DNA from: Magnetococcales bacterium WMHbin3
GTDB lineage: Bacteria > Pseudomonadota > Magnetococcia > Magnetococcales > Magnetaquicoccaceae
Length of the DNA: 64,000 nucleotides
Assembly: GCA_002753185.1 (NCBI GenBank)
Contig: PDZX01000010.1
Span: forward strand, 26,071-90,070
Direction: 5' to 3'
Part shown: positions 27,641-38,023 of the stretch, one piece after another
How the letters are laid out: each line of letters begins with the position of its first letter
Position numbering within the stretch: the stretch's first letter is position 1
Program-made: the position numbers and the translations under genes
Notes under the pieces: model-generated
The model's database searches: none
Told to the model about the DNA's origin: nothing
Seen by the model: only the letters and a program-made list of their open reading frames with translations

Positions 27641-29773
27641 TCATGGCTCCCCTCCCACCAGGCGCAGGAGCAACCCTTCGGTTTCACGCTCCAGGGTCAG
27701 GATGTCGGCCCGGATTTCCTCCAGCGTGCGCAATGGCTTGGGCTTGTAAAAATGCCGCGTGAAGGAGATTTCATAGCCAATGACCGTCTTGCCGGCATCG
27801 ATCCAGGCGTCCGGGGCATGGGGCAGCACCTCCCGCCGGACGAAAGCCTCGATCCCGCCCTCCTCCAGAAAGGAGACCTGCTCGGTATCGCGCAACTCCA
27901 CGTCCGGTTCGTACTCCACCACCATCCTTGCTCCATGCTTCACCCGATGATAGGCGCCATGCAGGGCGTCATGATCTCGGTTCGCGCCAGACTTGCCCTT
28001 GGTGATTTTTCCGATGACCGGCTCCGCTGCCGGATCCTTCACCCCAAGGGCCGTCATGAGCAGCTTCCTCCGCTTGGCCGTCATGCGCACTCCCTTGGCC
28101 AGCGCAACCTTTGTCACGTCATCCACGAAACAGTTGAAATCCAGGTGGGGGCCAGGGCCGATTTTTTCGGCAACGGCTTCCATAAGCTCGAACAGATCCT
28201 CCTCCTTGGCCTCGATGCACTGCTGCCGGAAGCGTCGCGGCACTCCCGCCGCGAAATCCACCTTCAAACGCAAGGGACGGTCCAGCGTGACCTTCCAATA
28301 GCCGAATGCCTCATTTGGAAAAAATTTGGATTGCTCGCTCTCCTCTCGGTCGAGGAACGCATCGAGGATCCGGCGGATGTCGTCCGGCCCGAGTTCGCAG
28401 TTCTTTTTGCCCAGGTTCTTGCGCAGCGGCTTGAACCACCCGGTGGCGTCGATCAACTGGACCCTGCCGCGTCGTTCCGGCACCTTGCGATTGCCGAGAA
28501 CCCAAATGTAGGTGGCGATGCCGGTGTTGTAAAAAATATTGAGCGGCAGGGCGATGATGGCTTCCAGCCAGTCGTTCTCGATGATCCAGCGCCGGATGTT
28601 GCTCTCGCCCGATCCCGCATCCCCGGTGAACAGGGAGGAACCGTTGTGAACTTCGGCGACGCGGCTGCCAAGCGCGGAATCTTGCTTCATCTTGCCGAGC
28701 ATGTTGGCCAGAAACACCATTTGGCCATCGCTGGAACGGGTGACCAGGCTGTATTGCGGGCTGCCGCCATGCGCGATGATGAAACGTGGATCGGCAAACT
28801 CCTTCTTGCCCCCCATGCGCTCATAATCCATCGTCCACGACTTGCCATAAGGCGGATTGGAAAGCAGGAAATCGAATTCCCGAAAGGGAAAGGCATCGGC
28901 GGAAAGGGTCGAGCCGAATTTCATGTTCTCCGCCTCACCCCCCTCGCCCTTGAGGATCAAATCGGCCTTGCTGATGGCAAAGGTCTCCGGGTTGACCTCC
29001 TGGCCATAAAGATGCACCGAAACCTCTTTGCCATGCTCCATCGCCAGCCTGTTCAACGTCTCCTCCGCGACGGTCAGCATGCCGCCGGTGCCGCAGGCCC
29101 CGTCATAAACGAGGTACGTGCCGGACGGAATGACCGCCGCCACGGGCAGGAAGATCAAACTGGCCATCAACTCCACCACGTCGCGCGGGGTGAAGTGCTC
29201 TCCAGCCTCTTCGTTGTTATCTTCGTTGAAACGCCGGATCAACTCCTCGAAGATCGTCCCCATGGTGTGATTGTCCAAACCGGCAAGCCGTATGGATCCA
29301 TCCTGGTGCAACACGGGTCTGGGACTGAGATTGATGGAAGGATCCAGAAATTTCTTTATCAGGGATCCAAGCGCGTCGGCCTCGGCCAACGTCGGGATCT
29401 GATGGCGAAACTTGAATTTTTCCAGTACTTCCTGAACGTTCGGGGAGAAGCCGTCCAGGTAGGCCTCAAAATCCGTCCTGAGCTGTTGTTGCTTGCCACG
29501 GTGTGTCAGATCACGCAAAAGAAAGGAGGAGGTGTTGTAGAACGCCTGACCCGACGAGTTGCGCAAGGCCGGATCCTGGTTGGCCACGCCAGCCGTGTCG
29601 AGCCGCGCCTTCATGCGCAGCACCTCCTCCTTGGTGGGTTCCAGGACGGCATCCAACCGCCGGATGACTGTCATGGGCAAAATGACATCGCGATATTTTC
29701 CCCGGACGTAGACATCCCTCAGCACGTCGTCGGCAATATTCCAGATGAAGTTGCTAATATTCAGACTGCTCAC
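27641..29773 (-). CDS. hsdM: Type I restriction enzyme, M (N6-adenine methyltransferase) subunit
   Basis: 710 residues. N-terminal helical HsdM_N domain, then SAM-binding motif I DGACGTGGM (about 225) and catalytic motif IV NPPYGKSW (about 305). GQEVNPETFAISKADL is also typical. It is longer than classic HsdM (about 500), having an extended C-terminal region (about 500-710) as in the long HsdM subfamily. GTG start at 29773 with AGGGG 8 bp upstream. It is the first hsd gene, beginning 28 bp after the HD-GYP gene in the same direction, so no separate promoter space is visible in between. Confidence 0.95.
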   Translation of the reverse strand: MSSLNISNFIWNIADDVLRDVYVRGKYRDVILPMTVIRRLDAVLEPTKEEVLRMKARLDTAGVANQDPALRNSSGQAFYNTSSFLLRDLTHRGKQQQLRTDFEAYLDGFSPNVQEVLEKFKFRHQIPTLAEADALGSLIKKFLDPSINLSPRPVLHQDGSIRLAGLDNHTMGTIFEELIRRFNEDNNEEAGEHFTPRDVVELMASLIFLPVAAVIPSGTYLVYDGACGTGGMLTVAEETLNRLAMEHGKEVSVHLYGQEVNPETFAISKADLILKGEGGEAENMKFGSTLSADAFPFREFDFLLSNPPYGKSWTMDYERMGGKKEFADPRFIIAHGGSPQYSLVTRSSDGQMVFLANMLGKMKQDSALGSRVAEVHNGSSLFTGDAGSGESNIRRWIIENDWLEAIIALPLNIFYNTGIATYIWVLGNRKVPERRGRVQLIDATGWFKPLRKNLGKKNCELGPDDIRRILDAFLDREESEQSKFFPNEAFGYWKVTLDRPLRLKVDFAAGVPRRFRQQCIEAKEEDLFELMEAVAEKIGPGPHLDFNCFVDDVTKVALAKGVRMTAKRRKLLMTALGVKDPAAEPVIGKITKGKSGANRDHDALHGAYHRVKHGARMVVEYEPDVELRDTEQVSFLEEGGIEAFVRREVLPHAPDAWIDAGKTVIGYEISFTRHFYKPKPLRTLEEIRADILTLERETEGLLLRLVGGEP

Positions 29774-29800
29774 AACAGATCCCCTGTCGATGGATGCGGC

Positions 29801-30955
29801 TCAATGAATCATCTGCAACAAATGCGCGGCCTTCTCCTGCATGTCCCGATCCGAGTCGGCGTAACGGCCGGCAATCTGTAGGAATTGATCCTGAATGGCG
29901 ACGAAGGCATCCAGAATGTCTGGATCGAAATGGCTGCCACGCCCCTCGACCATGATCGCCAGCGCCTGCGCGTGCGGCATGCCGGGCTTGTACACCCGCC
30001 GGCTCACCAGCGCGTCGTAGACATCCGCCACCGCCATCAAACGCGCCGACAGGGGAATCGCCTCCCCGGCCAAACCTTCGGGATAGCCGCTGCCGTCCCA
30101 CTTTTCCTGATGGGAGCAGGCAATCTCCTTGGCCATGGCCAAAAAATCCACCCGCGTGCCCAACCGCTCCTCGGCCATGGCAATGGCATCCCGGCCCAGG
30201 GTGGTGTGGGTCTTCATCACCTCGAACTCCTCGGAGGTGAAACGGCCCGGCTTCAACAGGATCCGATCCGGAATCCCCACCTTGCCGATGTCATGCAACG
30301 GCGCGGACTTGAACAACATCTCGATCACGCCGTCATGCAACTGCCCGGCAAAGCGGGGATGCTCCCGCAAATGCCCGGCCAGCGCCTTCACGTAATACTG
30401 CGTGCGCCGGATGTGATTGCCGGTGTCCGAATCCCGCGTCTCGGCCAACGACGCCATCGCCAGAATCGTCACATCCTGAATCGCCATCACCTCCTGCGTG
30501 CGCCGCGCCACCTCCAACGCCAGATAATCGTTCTTGTCCCGCAAGAAATCCGCCGTGGCCTTGAGCGTCAGATGGGTCTTCACCCGCGCCAGCACGATCG
30601 GCGGACTGATCGGCTTGGTGATGTAATCCACCGCCCCGAGATCCAACCCACGCTTCTCGTCCTCCACCTCGGCCTTGGCGGTCAGAAAAATGACCGGAAT
30701 GTCCCGCGTGCGCGCCTTGGCCTTGAGCTGACGACACACCTCGTAACCGTCCATGCCAGGCATCATGATGTCCAACAGGATCAAATCCGGAGGCGGATCG
30801 CCGTTGGCGATCTTCAACGCCTTCTCCCCCTGATTCGCCACCTTGATCTTGTACCACTCCTTGAGCAGACCACTCATCAACAGCAAATTGTCCGGGGTGT
30901 CATCCACCACCAGCACCATTGGCCGACTCAATATCTCATCAGTTGTCTCTTCCAT
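29801..30955 (-). CDS. Response regulator with HD-GYP c-di-GMP phosphodiesterase domain
   Basis: 384 residues. The REC domain has VVDDTPDN and phospho-Asp in ILLDIMMPGMDG (about 62), with Lys in ITKPISPP. The HD-GYP domain has HDIGKVGIPD (about 222) and HQEKWDGSGYPEGL (about 282), complete catalytic motifs. A short coiled segment links the two. The gene begins 22 bp after the hybrid kinase stop, so the two likely form one signalling operon that reduces c-di-GMP. It has no middle domain, unlike the regulator at 2.2 kb. Confidence 0.92.
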   Translation of the reverse strand: MEETTDEILSRPMVLVVDDTPDNLLLMSGLLKEWYKIKVANQGEKALKIANGDPPPDLILLDIMMPGMDGYEVCRQLKAKARTRDIPVIFLTAKAEVEDEKRGLDLGAVDYITKPISPPIVLARVKTHLTLKATADFLRDKNDYLALEVARRTQEVMAIQDVTILAMASLAETRDSDTGNHIRRTQYYVKALAGHLREHPRFAGQLHDGVIEMLFKSAPLHDIGKVGIPDRILLKPGRFTSEEFEVMKTHTTLGRDAIAMAEERLGTRVDFLAMAKEIACSHQEKWDGSGYPEGLAGEAIPLSARLMAVADVYDALVSRRVYKPGMPHAQALAIMVEGRGSHFDPDILDAFVAIQDQFLQIAGRYADSDRDMQEKAAHLLQMIH

Positions 30956-30977
30956 GCGCTCCCAGCCCCCTTCCGCG

Positions 30978-33900
30978 CTACAACGTCACCTGCGACCCCT
31001 CGGCCACCTCTGCGAGCAACCGCAACGCCGTCTCGTACTCGAACTGGCGAATCGCCCCGGCGAGCGGATGATATTGCTGACCAAAGCCACTCTGCAACAA
31101 CTCCACGTGCTCATCCAGCACCTCCACGGCCTCCGGGTCGTCCTCGCCCAGCAACTCCCGCAACCGCAGACACACCCCCCGCAACCGCTCCACGTCCACC
31201 GCTGGCTTGGGCTTGACCTCCGCCAGATCGGCAAGCCGCGCCTCCAACTGGGCGATCAACTCCGCCACCGTGCCGGCCACCACCACCAGCCGATTCATCA
31301 CCTCGCCCATGGCCATCTTTGCGCCGATGGCCTGCTCCAGTTCGGCCGCCTCGTCCTGCAAGACCGTCGCCCCGATGTTGCCGGCCACCCCCTTGAGGGT
31401 GTGCGCCAACCGCTCCGCGGTCCCCCAATCCCTGGCCTGCAAGGCCACCTTGATCTGCTCGGCGACCCGCTTCTGGCCCGCGACGAATTTTTTCAGAATG
31501 GAAAAATACAAGGGCCGCTTGCCCAGGGTGCGCTTCAAGCCCAACTCGCAGTCCAGGCCGGGAATCCGCATCAACGAAACCTCCTCCGGGGCGGCGGCCT
31601 CGCCTTCCGGCGGCGGCGCGGCGGGGGGTGCCGATGGCTCTTTGGGACGCGGCTTGAGCCAGTGGACCAATCGATCCCACAACTCCTCCGGATCGATGGG
31701 CTTGGCGATATGATCGTTCATCCCGGCGGCCAGGCAACGCTGCCGATCCGCCTGCATGGCGTTGGCGGTCATGGCCAGGATCGGCAGTTGCCCGCATTGC
31801 GGCAACTCGCGAATGTGGCCGGTGGCCGTCACCCCGTCCATCACCGGCATCTGCATGTCCATCAGGACCAGATCGTAGACCCGCTCCCGGACCATCCGTA
31901 CCGCCACCTCGCCGTTTTCCGCCAGGTCCACCTGGAAACCGGCATCCGCCAGCAGCTCTAGCCCCACCTCCTGGTTGAGGTCGTTGTCCTCCACCAGCAG
32001 AATGCGCGCGCCCTTGACGAGGGACAGATCCTCCTTGCGCAACGACGGGGCATCGATCACCTGGCGCGTCTCCTCCCGCCGCGCCTTGCCCAACACCCGC
32101 ATCGCGGTGTCGAACAGAATCGAGGTGCTCACCGGCTTGATCAGCACATCCTCGATCCCCACCGATTCCGCCAGCTTGATGCCCTCTTCCCTGCCGAAAC
32201 TGGTGATCATCACCAGGTGGGGTTGCGGCTCCAACTTGAGTGCGCGAATCCGGCGCGCCGTCTCGATGCCGTCCATGCCGGGCATCTGCCAGTCCAGGAA
32301 GACGATCTCGCACGGCTGGGTCCGTTCGGCGCGCTGCAACTCCCGCAACGCGGCGGCGCCCGAATCCACGCCGACCACCACGAAGGACATGCTGGTCAGC
32401 ATCTCCTGGATCACCTCCAGGGCCTGCGGATTGTCATCCACCACCATCACGCGCCGCCCCCGCAGGTCCGGCTCCGGCAGCAGGATGCGGTTGCTCTCCG
32501 CGCCCCGCTCCAGGCGCGCCGTGAACCAGAAGGTGGAGCCTTTGCCATGTTCGCTCTCCACCCCCACTTCCCCGCCCATGAGTTCGGCCAGTTTCTTGCT
32601 GATGGCCAATCCCAGTCCGGTCCCGCCGTACTTGCGGGTGATCGAGGTGTCGGCCTGCTGGAAACTCCGAAACAGTTTTTGCAACTGCTCCCCGGTCATG
32701 CCGATCCCGGTGTCCCGCACCGCGAAATGGAGCACCACTTCCTGGCCGATCTCCTCCTTGACCTCGATCAGGATGTCGATCTCGCCGCGTTCCGTGAACT
32801 TGACCGCGTTGTAGGCGTAATTGATGAGAATCTGCCCCAGCCGCAACGGGTCGCCCACCAGGAAATTGGGGACGTTCCGGTCCACCACGAACACCAGCTC
32901 CAGCCCCTTGGCGCTGGCCTTTTCCGCGATCAGGCCGCTCAGATTGTCCAGCACCCGCTCCAGCTCGAACTCGGTTTTTTCCACGCCGAGCCGGCCCGCC
33001 TCGATCTTGGAAAAGTCGAGAATGTCGTTGATGATCCCCAGCAGATGCATGCTGGAGGCCTGGATCTTCTTGAGTTGGGCTTTCTGGCGGGCGGTCAGTT
33101 CGGTCTTGAACAGCAGGTGGGCGATGCCGATGATGGCGTTCATGGGGGTACGGATTTCGTGGCTCATGTTGGCCAGAAAATCGCTTTTGGCCTGGCTGGC
33201 CTCCTCGGCGACCTGCCTGGCGCCCTGCAACTGCGCCTCGATCCGCTTGTACTCGGTCATGTCGTGCAGCAGAATGACGCAGCCGTCGAGGGCCTGATCC
33301 TCTCCGCGCAGGGGGGTGATCGAGGCCTGAAACCAGAACGATTCCTTCGTGTCGTCCCCGGTCTTGCGTTGCGACTGGCTCGTGCCGCGCCATTTCTCCC
33401 CCTTTTGCAGGGCGGCTCCCATCGCCTCCACATAATCCGGCGAGGAGAAGGTCCCTTTGCACTCCCGGTAATGACGACCCGTCACCGTCGCCGTGGGCAG
33501 GCCGGTCAATTTCTGGAAGGAGGGATTGGCGTATTCCACCACGCCGTGGCGATCCAGAATCAGGATGGCGTCCTCGGTGCTTTGCACCGCCTCGGTCATG
33601 CGCCGGCGTTGCCGCATCTCCTGGCGGTTCTGGAACAGCAGATAACTGAACAGTCCCAGCAATACCATGGCCGCCAGATAGAGCAGATAGCGGATGCGAA
33701 CCGCCCCCTGCCGTTCCTTTTCGTAATATTTTTCATAATGCACCCCGACCCAGCGCAGAATCTCCTCCGCGACGTCGCGCATGGCCCGGCTGTCGATACG
33801 GGTCAGGAGTTTCCGCGCCTCGCCATCGTTCTTGACGATGTCGCGGGCCAGGGGAAAGAGTTTCTCCAGACCGGCGGTCATCTCCAGTTCCACGGCCAGT

Positions 33901-34598
33901 TTCTTGATCACGGCCAGGCGTTCTTCCAGGGTGGCCTCCTCCAGGCGGACGTTATCGCCATCCTGGGGCGGGGAGGGGAGGGGCATCCGCTTGCTGGTGT
34001 CGATGGCGCGGCTGGCCTGCAGCCGCAGGCCCTCGTCCGGCTCCGCGCCGTCCTGGGGGGGGGCGCTCAAGCGGCTCGGATGCCAGGCGGGTTTGGGTTT
34101 GACGCCGCCGATGAGGTCGCGGGCGAGCAGTTCCAGGTGCCGTTTGAGTCGGGTCTCCTGCATGCGGGGATTGGCGAGGAGTTCTTCCAGGAGCGTGGAG
34201 AAGGAGCGTGCGGCTTTTTGAAAATCCTCCTGATGGATGAGGAACCGTTGCACCTCTTCCATGCGGGTGGCCAGCAGGCCGTCCAGTTTGCCGAGCGTGG
34301 CGCACAGGCCATTGTTGTTCAGGAAACTCAACGCGGTGCAATCCGTGGCGAGGGTGCCCAGTCCCAGTTGCATGGCGCGCAGATGTTCCCTGGGATCGGA
34401 GTCGGGCTTGTCCCTGCCGTGATGCACTCTCACCAGATCCAGATCGAGGTCGGTCTCCCGCAGCGCGAACTGTCCCATCCGGTTGAGAAAACGGTCATAC
34501 GGGGTGCGGTCCACGTTGGAGAGATTCAGCAACATGGACATGACGCCCGCGAACATCACAATGATGAGAAATTGCGATACTCCCACTGCCTTCAACAT
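30978..34598 (-). CDS. Hybrid sensor histidine kinase with two receiver domains and Hpt
   Basis: 1206 residues. Membrane segments at about 7-25 and 305-322 enclose a large periplasmic sensor region. PAS (about 345-460), HisKA with [10 protein letters not shown] (His near 479), HATPase with [16 protein letters not shown]1 ([11 protein letters not shown], about 766), REC2 ([11 protein letters not shown], about 916) and a C-terminal Hpt with [12 protein letters not shown] (about 1065) follow. This is the BarA/ArcB-like phosphorelay layout. ATG at 34598 has GAGG 8 bp upstream. The signal is unknown; the HD-GYP regulator downstream is the likely output. Confidence 0.92.
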   Translation of the reverse strand: MLKAVGVSQFLIIVMFAGVMSMLLNLSNVDRTPYDRFLNRMGQFALRETDLDLDLVRVHHGRDKPDSDPREHLRAMQLGLGTLATDCTALSFLNNNGLCATLGKLDGLLATRMEEVQRFLIHQEDFQKAARSFSTLLEELLANPRMQETRLKRHLELLARDLIGGVKPKPAWHPSRLSAPPQDGAEPDEGLRLQASRAIDTSKRMPLPSPPQDGDNVRLEEATLEERLAVIKKLAVELEMTAGLEKLFPLARDIVKNDGEARKLLTRIDSRAMRDVAEEILRWVGVHYEKYYEKERQGAVRIRYLLYLAAMVLLGLFSYLLFQNRQEMRQRRRMTEAVQSTEDAILILDRHGVVEYANPSFQKLTGLPTATVTGRHYRECKGTFSSPDYVEAMGAALQKGEKWRGTSQSQRKTGDDTKESFWFQASITPLRGEDQALDGCVILLHDMTEYKRIEAQLQGARQVAEEASQAKSDFLANMSHEIRTPMNAIIGIAHLLFKTELTARQKAQLKKIQASSMHLLGIINDILDFSKIEAGRLGVEKTEFELERVLDNLSGLIAEKASAKGLELVFVVDRNVPNFLVGDPLRLGQILINYAYNAVKFTERGEIDILIEVKEEIGQEVVLHFAVRDTGIGMTGEQLQKLFRSFQQADTSITRKYGGTGLGLAISKKLAELMGGEVGVESEHGKGSTFWFTARLERGAESNRILLPEPDLRGRRVMVVDDNPQALEVIQEMLTSMSFVVVGVDSGAAALRELQRAERTQPCEIVFLDWQMPGMDGIETARRIRALKLEPQPHLVMITSFGREEGIKLAESVGIEDVLIKPVSTSILFDTAMRVLGKARREETRQVIDAPSLRKEDLSLVKGARILLVEDNDLNQEVGLELLADAGFQVDLAENGEVAVRMVRERVYDLVLMDMQMPVMDGVTATGHIRELPQCGQLPILAMTANAMQADRQRCLAAGMNDHIAKPIDPEELWDRLVHWLKPRPKEPSAPPAAPPPEGEAAAPEEVSLMRIPGLDCELGLKRTLGKRPLYFSILKKFVAGQKRVAEQIKVALQARDWGTAERLAHTLKGVAGNIGATVLQDEAAELEQAIGAKMAMGEVMNRLVVVAGTVAELIAQLEARLADLAEVKPKPAVDVERLRGVCLRLRELLGEDDPEAVEVLDEHVELLQSGFGQQYHPLAGAIRQFEYETALRLLAEVAEGSQVTL

Positions 34599-34792
34599 TT
34601 CGCAAGCCTCATATGCCTGGTTTGCAAGAGTCTCTTGCAAAAGTCGGATGCCGGTGGCAAGGCAGCCGTGAAGCTGGTATTTTGGCCTATAATACCATGC
34701 AACGTCAAGAATCACGCGCAGGGCGCATCACAACTTCGGCAAATGAACAGGGAGGCGTGGGGGTGGGTGTGCTTCGCTACGGGTGGTGGGGG

Positions 34793-35053
34793 TCAGTGCG
34801 GGAAGAAGGTCTTGAGGATAAGGGCCAGTACTCCGGCCATCAAAACGCCAAGCATCCATTTGAGCAGGTGGATTTCGGCCATGATTTCCAATTTGAGTTC
34901 CCGCAAATCGCCCTTGGTGGCCAACTCTTTCAACTGGCTGTCCTGGACTTCCCACATCGCCTCCGCATGCGCTTCGGCTTGCTTCTCATCCACTCCGGCC
35001 GCCTTGAGGGTCTTGACGAATTTCAGCGTGTCGAACGCAACGGCACAGGTCAT
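34793..35053 (-). CDS. DUF1640-type coiled-coil membrane-anchored small protein, copy A
   Basis: 86 residues: FDTLKFVKTLKAAGVDEKQA near the N-terminus, a central coiled coil with ELATKGDLRELK, and a C-terminal membrane anchor ending LALILKTFFPH. Resembles DUF1640-type proteins, whose role is unknown. Its closest relative here is the gene at 35723, sharing both termini and the leader DNA; the middles differ. Start ATG at 35053; upstream in-frame extension lacks family similarity. Confidence 0.65.
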   Translation of the reverse strand: MTCAVAFDTLKFVKTLKAAGVDEKQAEAHAEAMWEVQDSQLKELATKGDLRELKLEIMAEIHLLKWMLGVLMAGVLALILKTFFPH

Positions 35054-35071
35054 GGTGGGTTGCTCTATCCT

Positions 35072-35165
35072 AAGGATTGATGACGCCATCAGCATACCAC
35101 GCCCGCCACCAGCCTGGAGCAAAAAAAAGCGGGGGTGGTGAATTTTCCTCTTGCAATGCCAGGGC
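35072..35165. repeat. Duplicated leader of DUF1640-type genes, copy A
   Basis: About 94 bp starting AAGGATTGATGACGCCATCA that recur at about 90% identity at 36045-36137, each directly upstream of a DUF1640-type gene. Contains ACCACGCCCGC and GCGGGGGTGGT, which can pair around a loop holding eight As, so on the minus strand it forms a stem-loop with a U-rich loop. Could be a promoter/5' UTR module copied with the gene. The rest of the gene-poor stretch to 35722 holds the att candidate, a short TACCGTAAAA repeat and otherwise nothing recognisable. Confidence 0.75.
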
Positions 35166-35173
35166 AGTTTTAC

Positions 35174-35237
35174 GATTTCTGCTTGATTTTCTTGGTGTTG
35201 CGGAACTTCAGGGAACCTGCTGGAAGGATTTTTGGCT
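35174..35237. other. Candidate distal attachment site (diverged copy of the tRNA-Asn 3' flank)
   Basis: Aligns without gaps to 41843-41906, the sequence just beyond the 3' end of tRNA-Asn, at roughly 75% identity. The last 16 bp (GGAAGGATTTTTGGCT), which include the CCA end and discriminator of the tRNA on the other strand, are identical. Inside the putative element, 70 bp further on, lie two TACCGTAAAA repeats (35307-35328) similar to TACCGCAAAA at 41783, as expected for integrase arm sites. Diverged, so probably an old site. Confidence 0.45.
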
Positions 35238-35722
35238 GACCCTGCTTCACATTGATCGATTAATTCATTGAATTTGCTTGATAAGTAGTCGAGCAATTTT
35301 TCCGCATACCGTAAAAAATACCGTAAAATTTTCTCGCTGCCCCCCTCGTCAATTCGCTGACTCCCGCGACCAGGGAGTGGGATTCCGCATGATTCAGGCA
35401 ACCAATGCGCCAGCCTGTCAGGTGGTGGGCTTCTCCCTGGACGGCACCACCCGGAACCCGCAGGGCCTCCCCTCGCCCGCCGCATCGATTTGTCGGCACT
35501 GCCCGCCAGGGGGAAGAATCGTTACCCGGCCAGGTGGTGATCTCCCTGGCGGAAGGTCCGCCCTCTCCCCCTCAATCTGGAGCATGACGGCACTGGCGCG
35601 CACAGGAAGCACCCAGCCGCGTTTTTGACTCGCGGGCAAGGCTACGCCCCTTGCGGGTGGTGATCTCGTCTCCTGGCGATTCCTGGTGCGGGGGTGGGTG
35701 CGCTTGTCTGTTGGCGGTGGGG

Positions 35723-36031
35723 TCAGTGCGGGAAGAAGGTCTTGAGGATCAGTGCAACGATTCCACCGACGGTCACGGCCATGCCCCACCGCATGGTGGC
35801 AAGATCGCCATGGATTTTGGCCATGTCGGCGGCAATGCGCAATGCAAGCTCCTTGATGTCACGTTTGACTTCCTGGATGTCGCCCTTGGTGGCCAGCCCA
35901 GCCAGTTGGGCATCCTGGACTTCCTTGAACGCCTCCGAGAATGCTTCGGCCTGCTTCTCTTCCACTCCGGCATCTCGCAGACGACGGACGAATTTCAAGG
36001 TGTCGAAGGTCATGGTCGCGGCTGTGCTCAT
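35723..36031 (-). CDS. DUF1640-type coiled-coil membrane-anchored small protein, copy B
   Basis: 102 residues: TFDTLKFVRRLRDAGVEEKQA, a coiled-coil centre (GLATKGDIQEVKRDIKELAL) and a C-terminal hydrophobic anchor ending VALILKTFFPH. Start at 36031 has GGAGG upstream. Paralogue of the gene at 34793 with a longer coil. Both ends and the upstream 93 bp are shared, showing segmental duplication. Function unknown; proteins of this type are often found near mobile DNA (inference). Confidence 0.65.
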   Translation of the reverse strand: MSTAATMTFDTLKFVRRLRDAGVEEKQAEAFSEAFKEVQDAQLAGLATKGDIQEVKRDIKELALRIAADMAKIHGDLATMRWGMAVTVGGIVALILKTFFPH

Positions 36032-36044
36032 TTCGAATCCTCCC

Positions 36045-36137
36045 AAGGATTGATGACGCCATCAGCATACCACGCCCGCCACCAGCCCGGAGAAAAAAAA
36101 TGCGGGGGTGGTGCATTTTCCGCTTGCCTTGCCAGGG
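36045..36137. repeat. Duplicated leader of DUF1640-type genes, copy B
   Basis: Partner of 35072-35165 at about 90% identity, same orientation, also immediately 5' of a DUF1640-type gene. Confidence 0.75.
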
Positions 36138-36191
36138 GAGGACACGCTCACGCCATCGGAACAAGGCCGCCTTCCCTGGCAGCCTCGCCAA

Positions 36192-36779
36192 TCAACACCA
36201 GACTTTTGGAGTTCCCAGCCGCTGTTGAGCGAATCTGTTTTGCGCGTAGATCGCCGCAGATGCATGGGCAATACGGCTCCCTGCATGGACAAGCACGGCT
36301 CGAAGGTCATCCAAGAACGGTTCCAACTCACCCGACGCGATCCCCCGGCCTTCTTCCCGTCTGGCGCGAGCAAGAGCGTGCAACTCGTTCAGCAGGGCAT
36401 CGCCGTCGTCAAAGTCCCGCTTGTCGGAAAGCTGGTGTCGTCGCTGGTACGGTTCTGGGGTTTCGCCAGGGGGCAGCATGTCGGCGTCAAGCAGACGAAG
36501 CTTGCCTTTGTGGGTGACGCGAAGACGGCGCGCTTCTTCCCCCTTGCGGGGTGTTGTATCCACGCACACCCGGCCCGCATGACAGGCAGGCACAAGCCAT
36601 GCCGGATCGCAGGCACAAAAATACCGCAAGGCTGACGGGTGCGGTATCCGCTTCAGTTTGTAGGGGTTTTCGGCCCCGTTGATGCAGATTGCCACCCTTC
36701 CTGGCCAACGGTCAAGGGAATGTGTGGGCATCTTGCCGGGTGTCCCCGTGGTGCGCCCGCGCCCGGCACCAGCTTTCAC
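36192..36779 (-). CDS. Hypothetical protein of the integrated element (uncertain)
   Basis: 195-codon frame from a GTG at 36779, or 179 codons from an ATG at 36731. The part from RLRVTHKGKLRLLDADML to the C-terminus has a protein-like composition, with alternating charged helices (ELHALARARREEG, ELEPFLDDLRAVLVHAGS). No family recognised and no strong ribosome-binding site, so it may not be expressed. A plus-strand frame over the same DNA looks less protein-like. Confidence 0.35.
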   Translation of the reverse strand: MKAGAGRGRTTGTPGKMPTHSLDRWPGRVAICINGAENPYKLKRIPHPSALRYFCACDPAWLVPACHAGRVCVDTTPRKGEEARRLRVTHKGKLRLLDADMLPPGETPEPYQRRHQLSDKRDFDDGDALLNELHALARARREEGRGIASGELEPFLDDLRAVLVHAGSRIAHASAAIYAQNRFAQQRLGTPKVWC

Positions 36780-37436
36780 CCCATCGGCCCACCATCGAGG
36801 AACCGCGTACAGATGGCCTTGCAGCCGTTCGAGACACCATCCCGCTACCCATGCCTTCCTCTATCCCAAAAACGCGTCCACGGCCTTTGTAGCGCAATGG
36901 CGGGCATATGAAACGGCAGGGTATCCCCACGCCGCGCGCCATCGCGGCACCACCTCCCCCGGCCATCGGGTTGGGAGGAACGGCGCGGGCTGATGTACCC
37001 GACCCGGCCCGACTGCTGCCGGGATCGGGTGCAAGTGCGCGGTGATGCGCATCTGCCAGCCTCAACCCTTCCCTTGGCTGGCCATGGATTCTACACCAAC
37101 CAAATCGACTCGATTAAAATACCACACTGATTAATATTTAATTTCAATGACTTGATGATTAGTAGATTGTTTTGGTTTCGTGTCTACACGTCAAAGACAG
37201 GGTGCATGTGGTGCGGATCTATCCGCGATGACATGCCTGCCCCGGCACACACCCCACGCACAAGCGGGAGTGCCTGCCACACCACCCGTTTGATTGCTCC
37301 CTGGTAGCCCCGCCGCGATGCCACGACCACGACACCAGAACATGTTAGCATATCCTTCCAGGGTCCTTCCTGGAAAGCGGCTTGAGCGGGTTGTTTCACC
37401 CTCGGCATCGCAATACACACGCACACGTTTTCACAA

Positions 37437-37731
37437 GGTTGACAAAATGGGGCTTTTTTGGCCAAAAACGCCATCTAACCATTTGAAATCATTGAATCAC
37501 TTTGTTGACACGCTAAAGTCAACTAACATATTTTCTTTTTTCTATATTATTGAAATCGTTCAATATCTTGGTTGACAAACGAGCGTTCAACTAACATATT
37601 TACATTTTGACAAAAATATTAATTATCTTATTGAATTTAATTGATAATTCTTGTTACAAATTTTGTCAACCTGCCCGAATTTGTCAACCAAGTGAGAGGC
37701 AATTTTGTCAACCTACCCGGTTTTGTCAGCC
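37437..37731. repeat. Iteron-like array of GGTTGACAAA motifs; candidate replication origin or partition site
   Basis: GGTTGACAAA occurs at 37437-37446 and 37570-37579, with partial copies at 37504 and 37605. Its reverse complement TTTGTCAACC occurs at 37662, 37680 and 37704, and as TTTGTCAGCC at 37722, with spacings of 18, 24 and 18 bp. TCAACTAACATATTT is present at 37519 and 37588. The arms point in opposite directions around a very AT-rich centre (37616-37660). No gene covers 36780-37813, and besides this array I see only an AT-rich gap. This is the layout of plasmid iteron origins or centromere-like arrays. Confidence 0.6.
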
Positions 37732-37813
37732 AAATTACCGGACAGCGGCGCGGCTCCGATGCCCCCGCCTGGAGGTATCCCCGGCCTGCCCCGGTCCACC
37801 CGGCCCCGCCCCC

Positions 37814-38023
37814 TCAACCGGGGGGTGCCGCTCTCTCTGCCGGGTGTTCGCTCCCGATCCCGGCCTCCTGACCATGGGGTTGACCATCGGTCAAAGCCTT
37901 CTCCAGCAGTTGCACCGCAGCACGAAATTTCTGTCTGGCGCGAACCTTGTCGGCCAGTCCTCGATAGCGCTCCGGGTGCGTCGCCCGAATTGCGGCCATC
38001 AACACATCAACGTTCTCGCTCAT
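37814..38023 (-). CDS. Small hypothetical protein beside the iteron array
   Basis: 69 residues, MSENVDVLMAAIRATHPERY then a basic amphipathic helix (GLADKVRARQKFRAAVQLLEKAL) and a Pro/Gly-rich tail. A strong GGAGGGG lies 9 bp before the ATG, which is the main reason to accept it. No family recognised. Its helical basic character and position between the iterons and the primase gene suggest a replication accessory role; this is inference only. Confidence 0.5.
   Translation of the reverse strand: MSENVDVLMAAIRATHPERYRGLADKVRARQKFRAAVQLLEKALTDGQPHGQEAGIGSEHPAERAAPPG

Noticed and set aside
27587..29881. 764-codon plus-strand frame opposite hsdM
   Set aside because: Opposite strand carries all methyltransferase motifs; this frame has none.
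32217..35141. 974-codon plus-strand frame
   Set aside because: Antisense of the hybrid kinase; no recognisable protein.
37184..37474. 96-codon minus-strand frame near the iterons
   Set aside because: No ribosome-binding site, Cys-rich start, no similarity; partly covers an iteron copy. Not convincing as a gene.
37437..37731. CRISPR array
   Set aside because: Repeats are only 10 bp, occur in both orientations and have short irregular spacers; no cas gene nearby.
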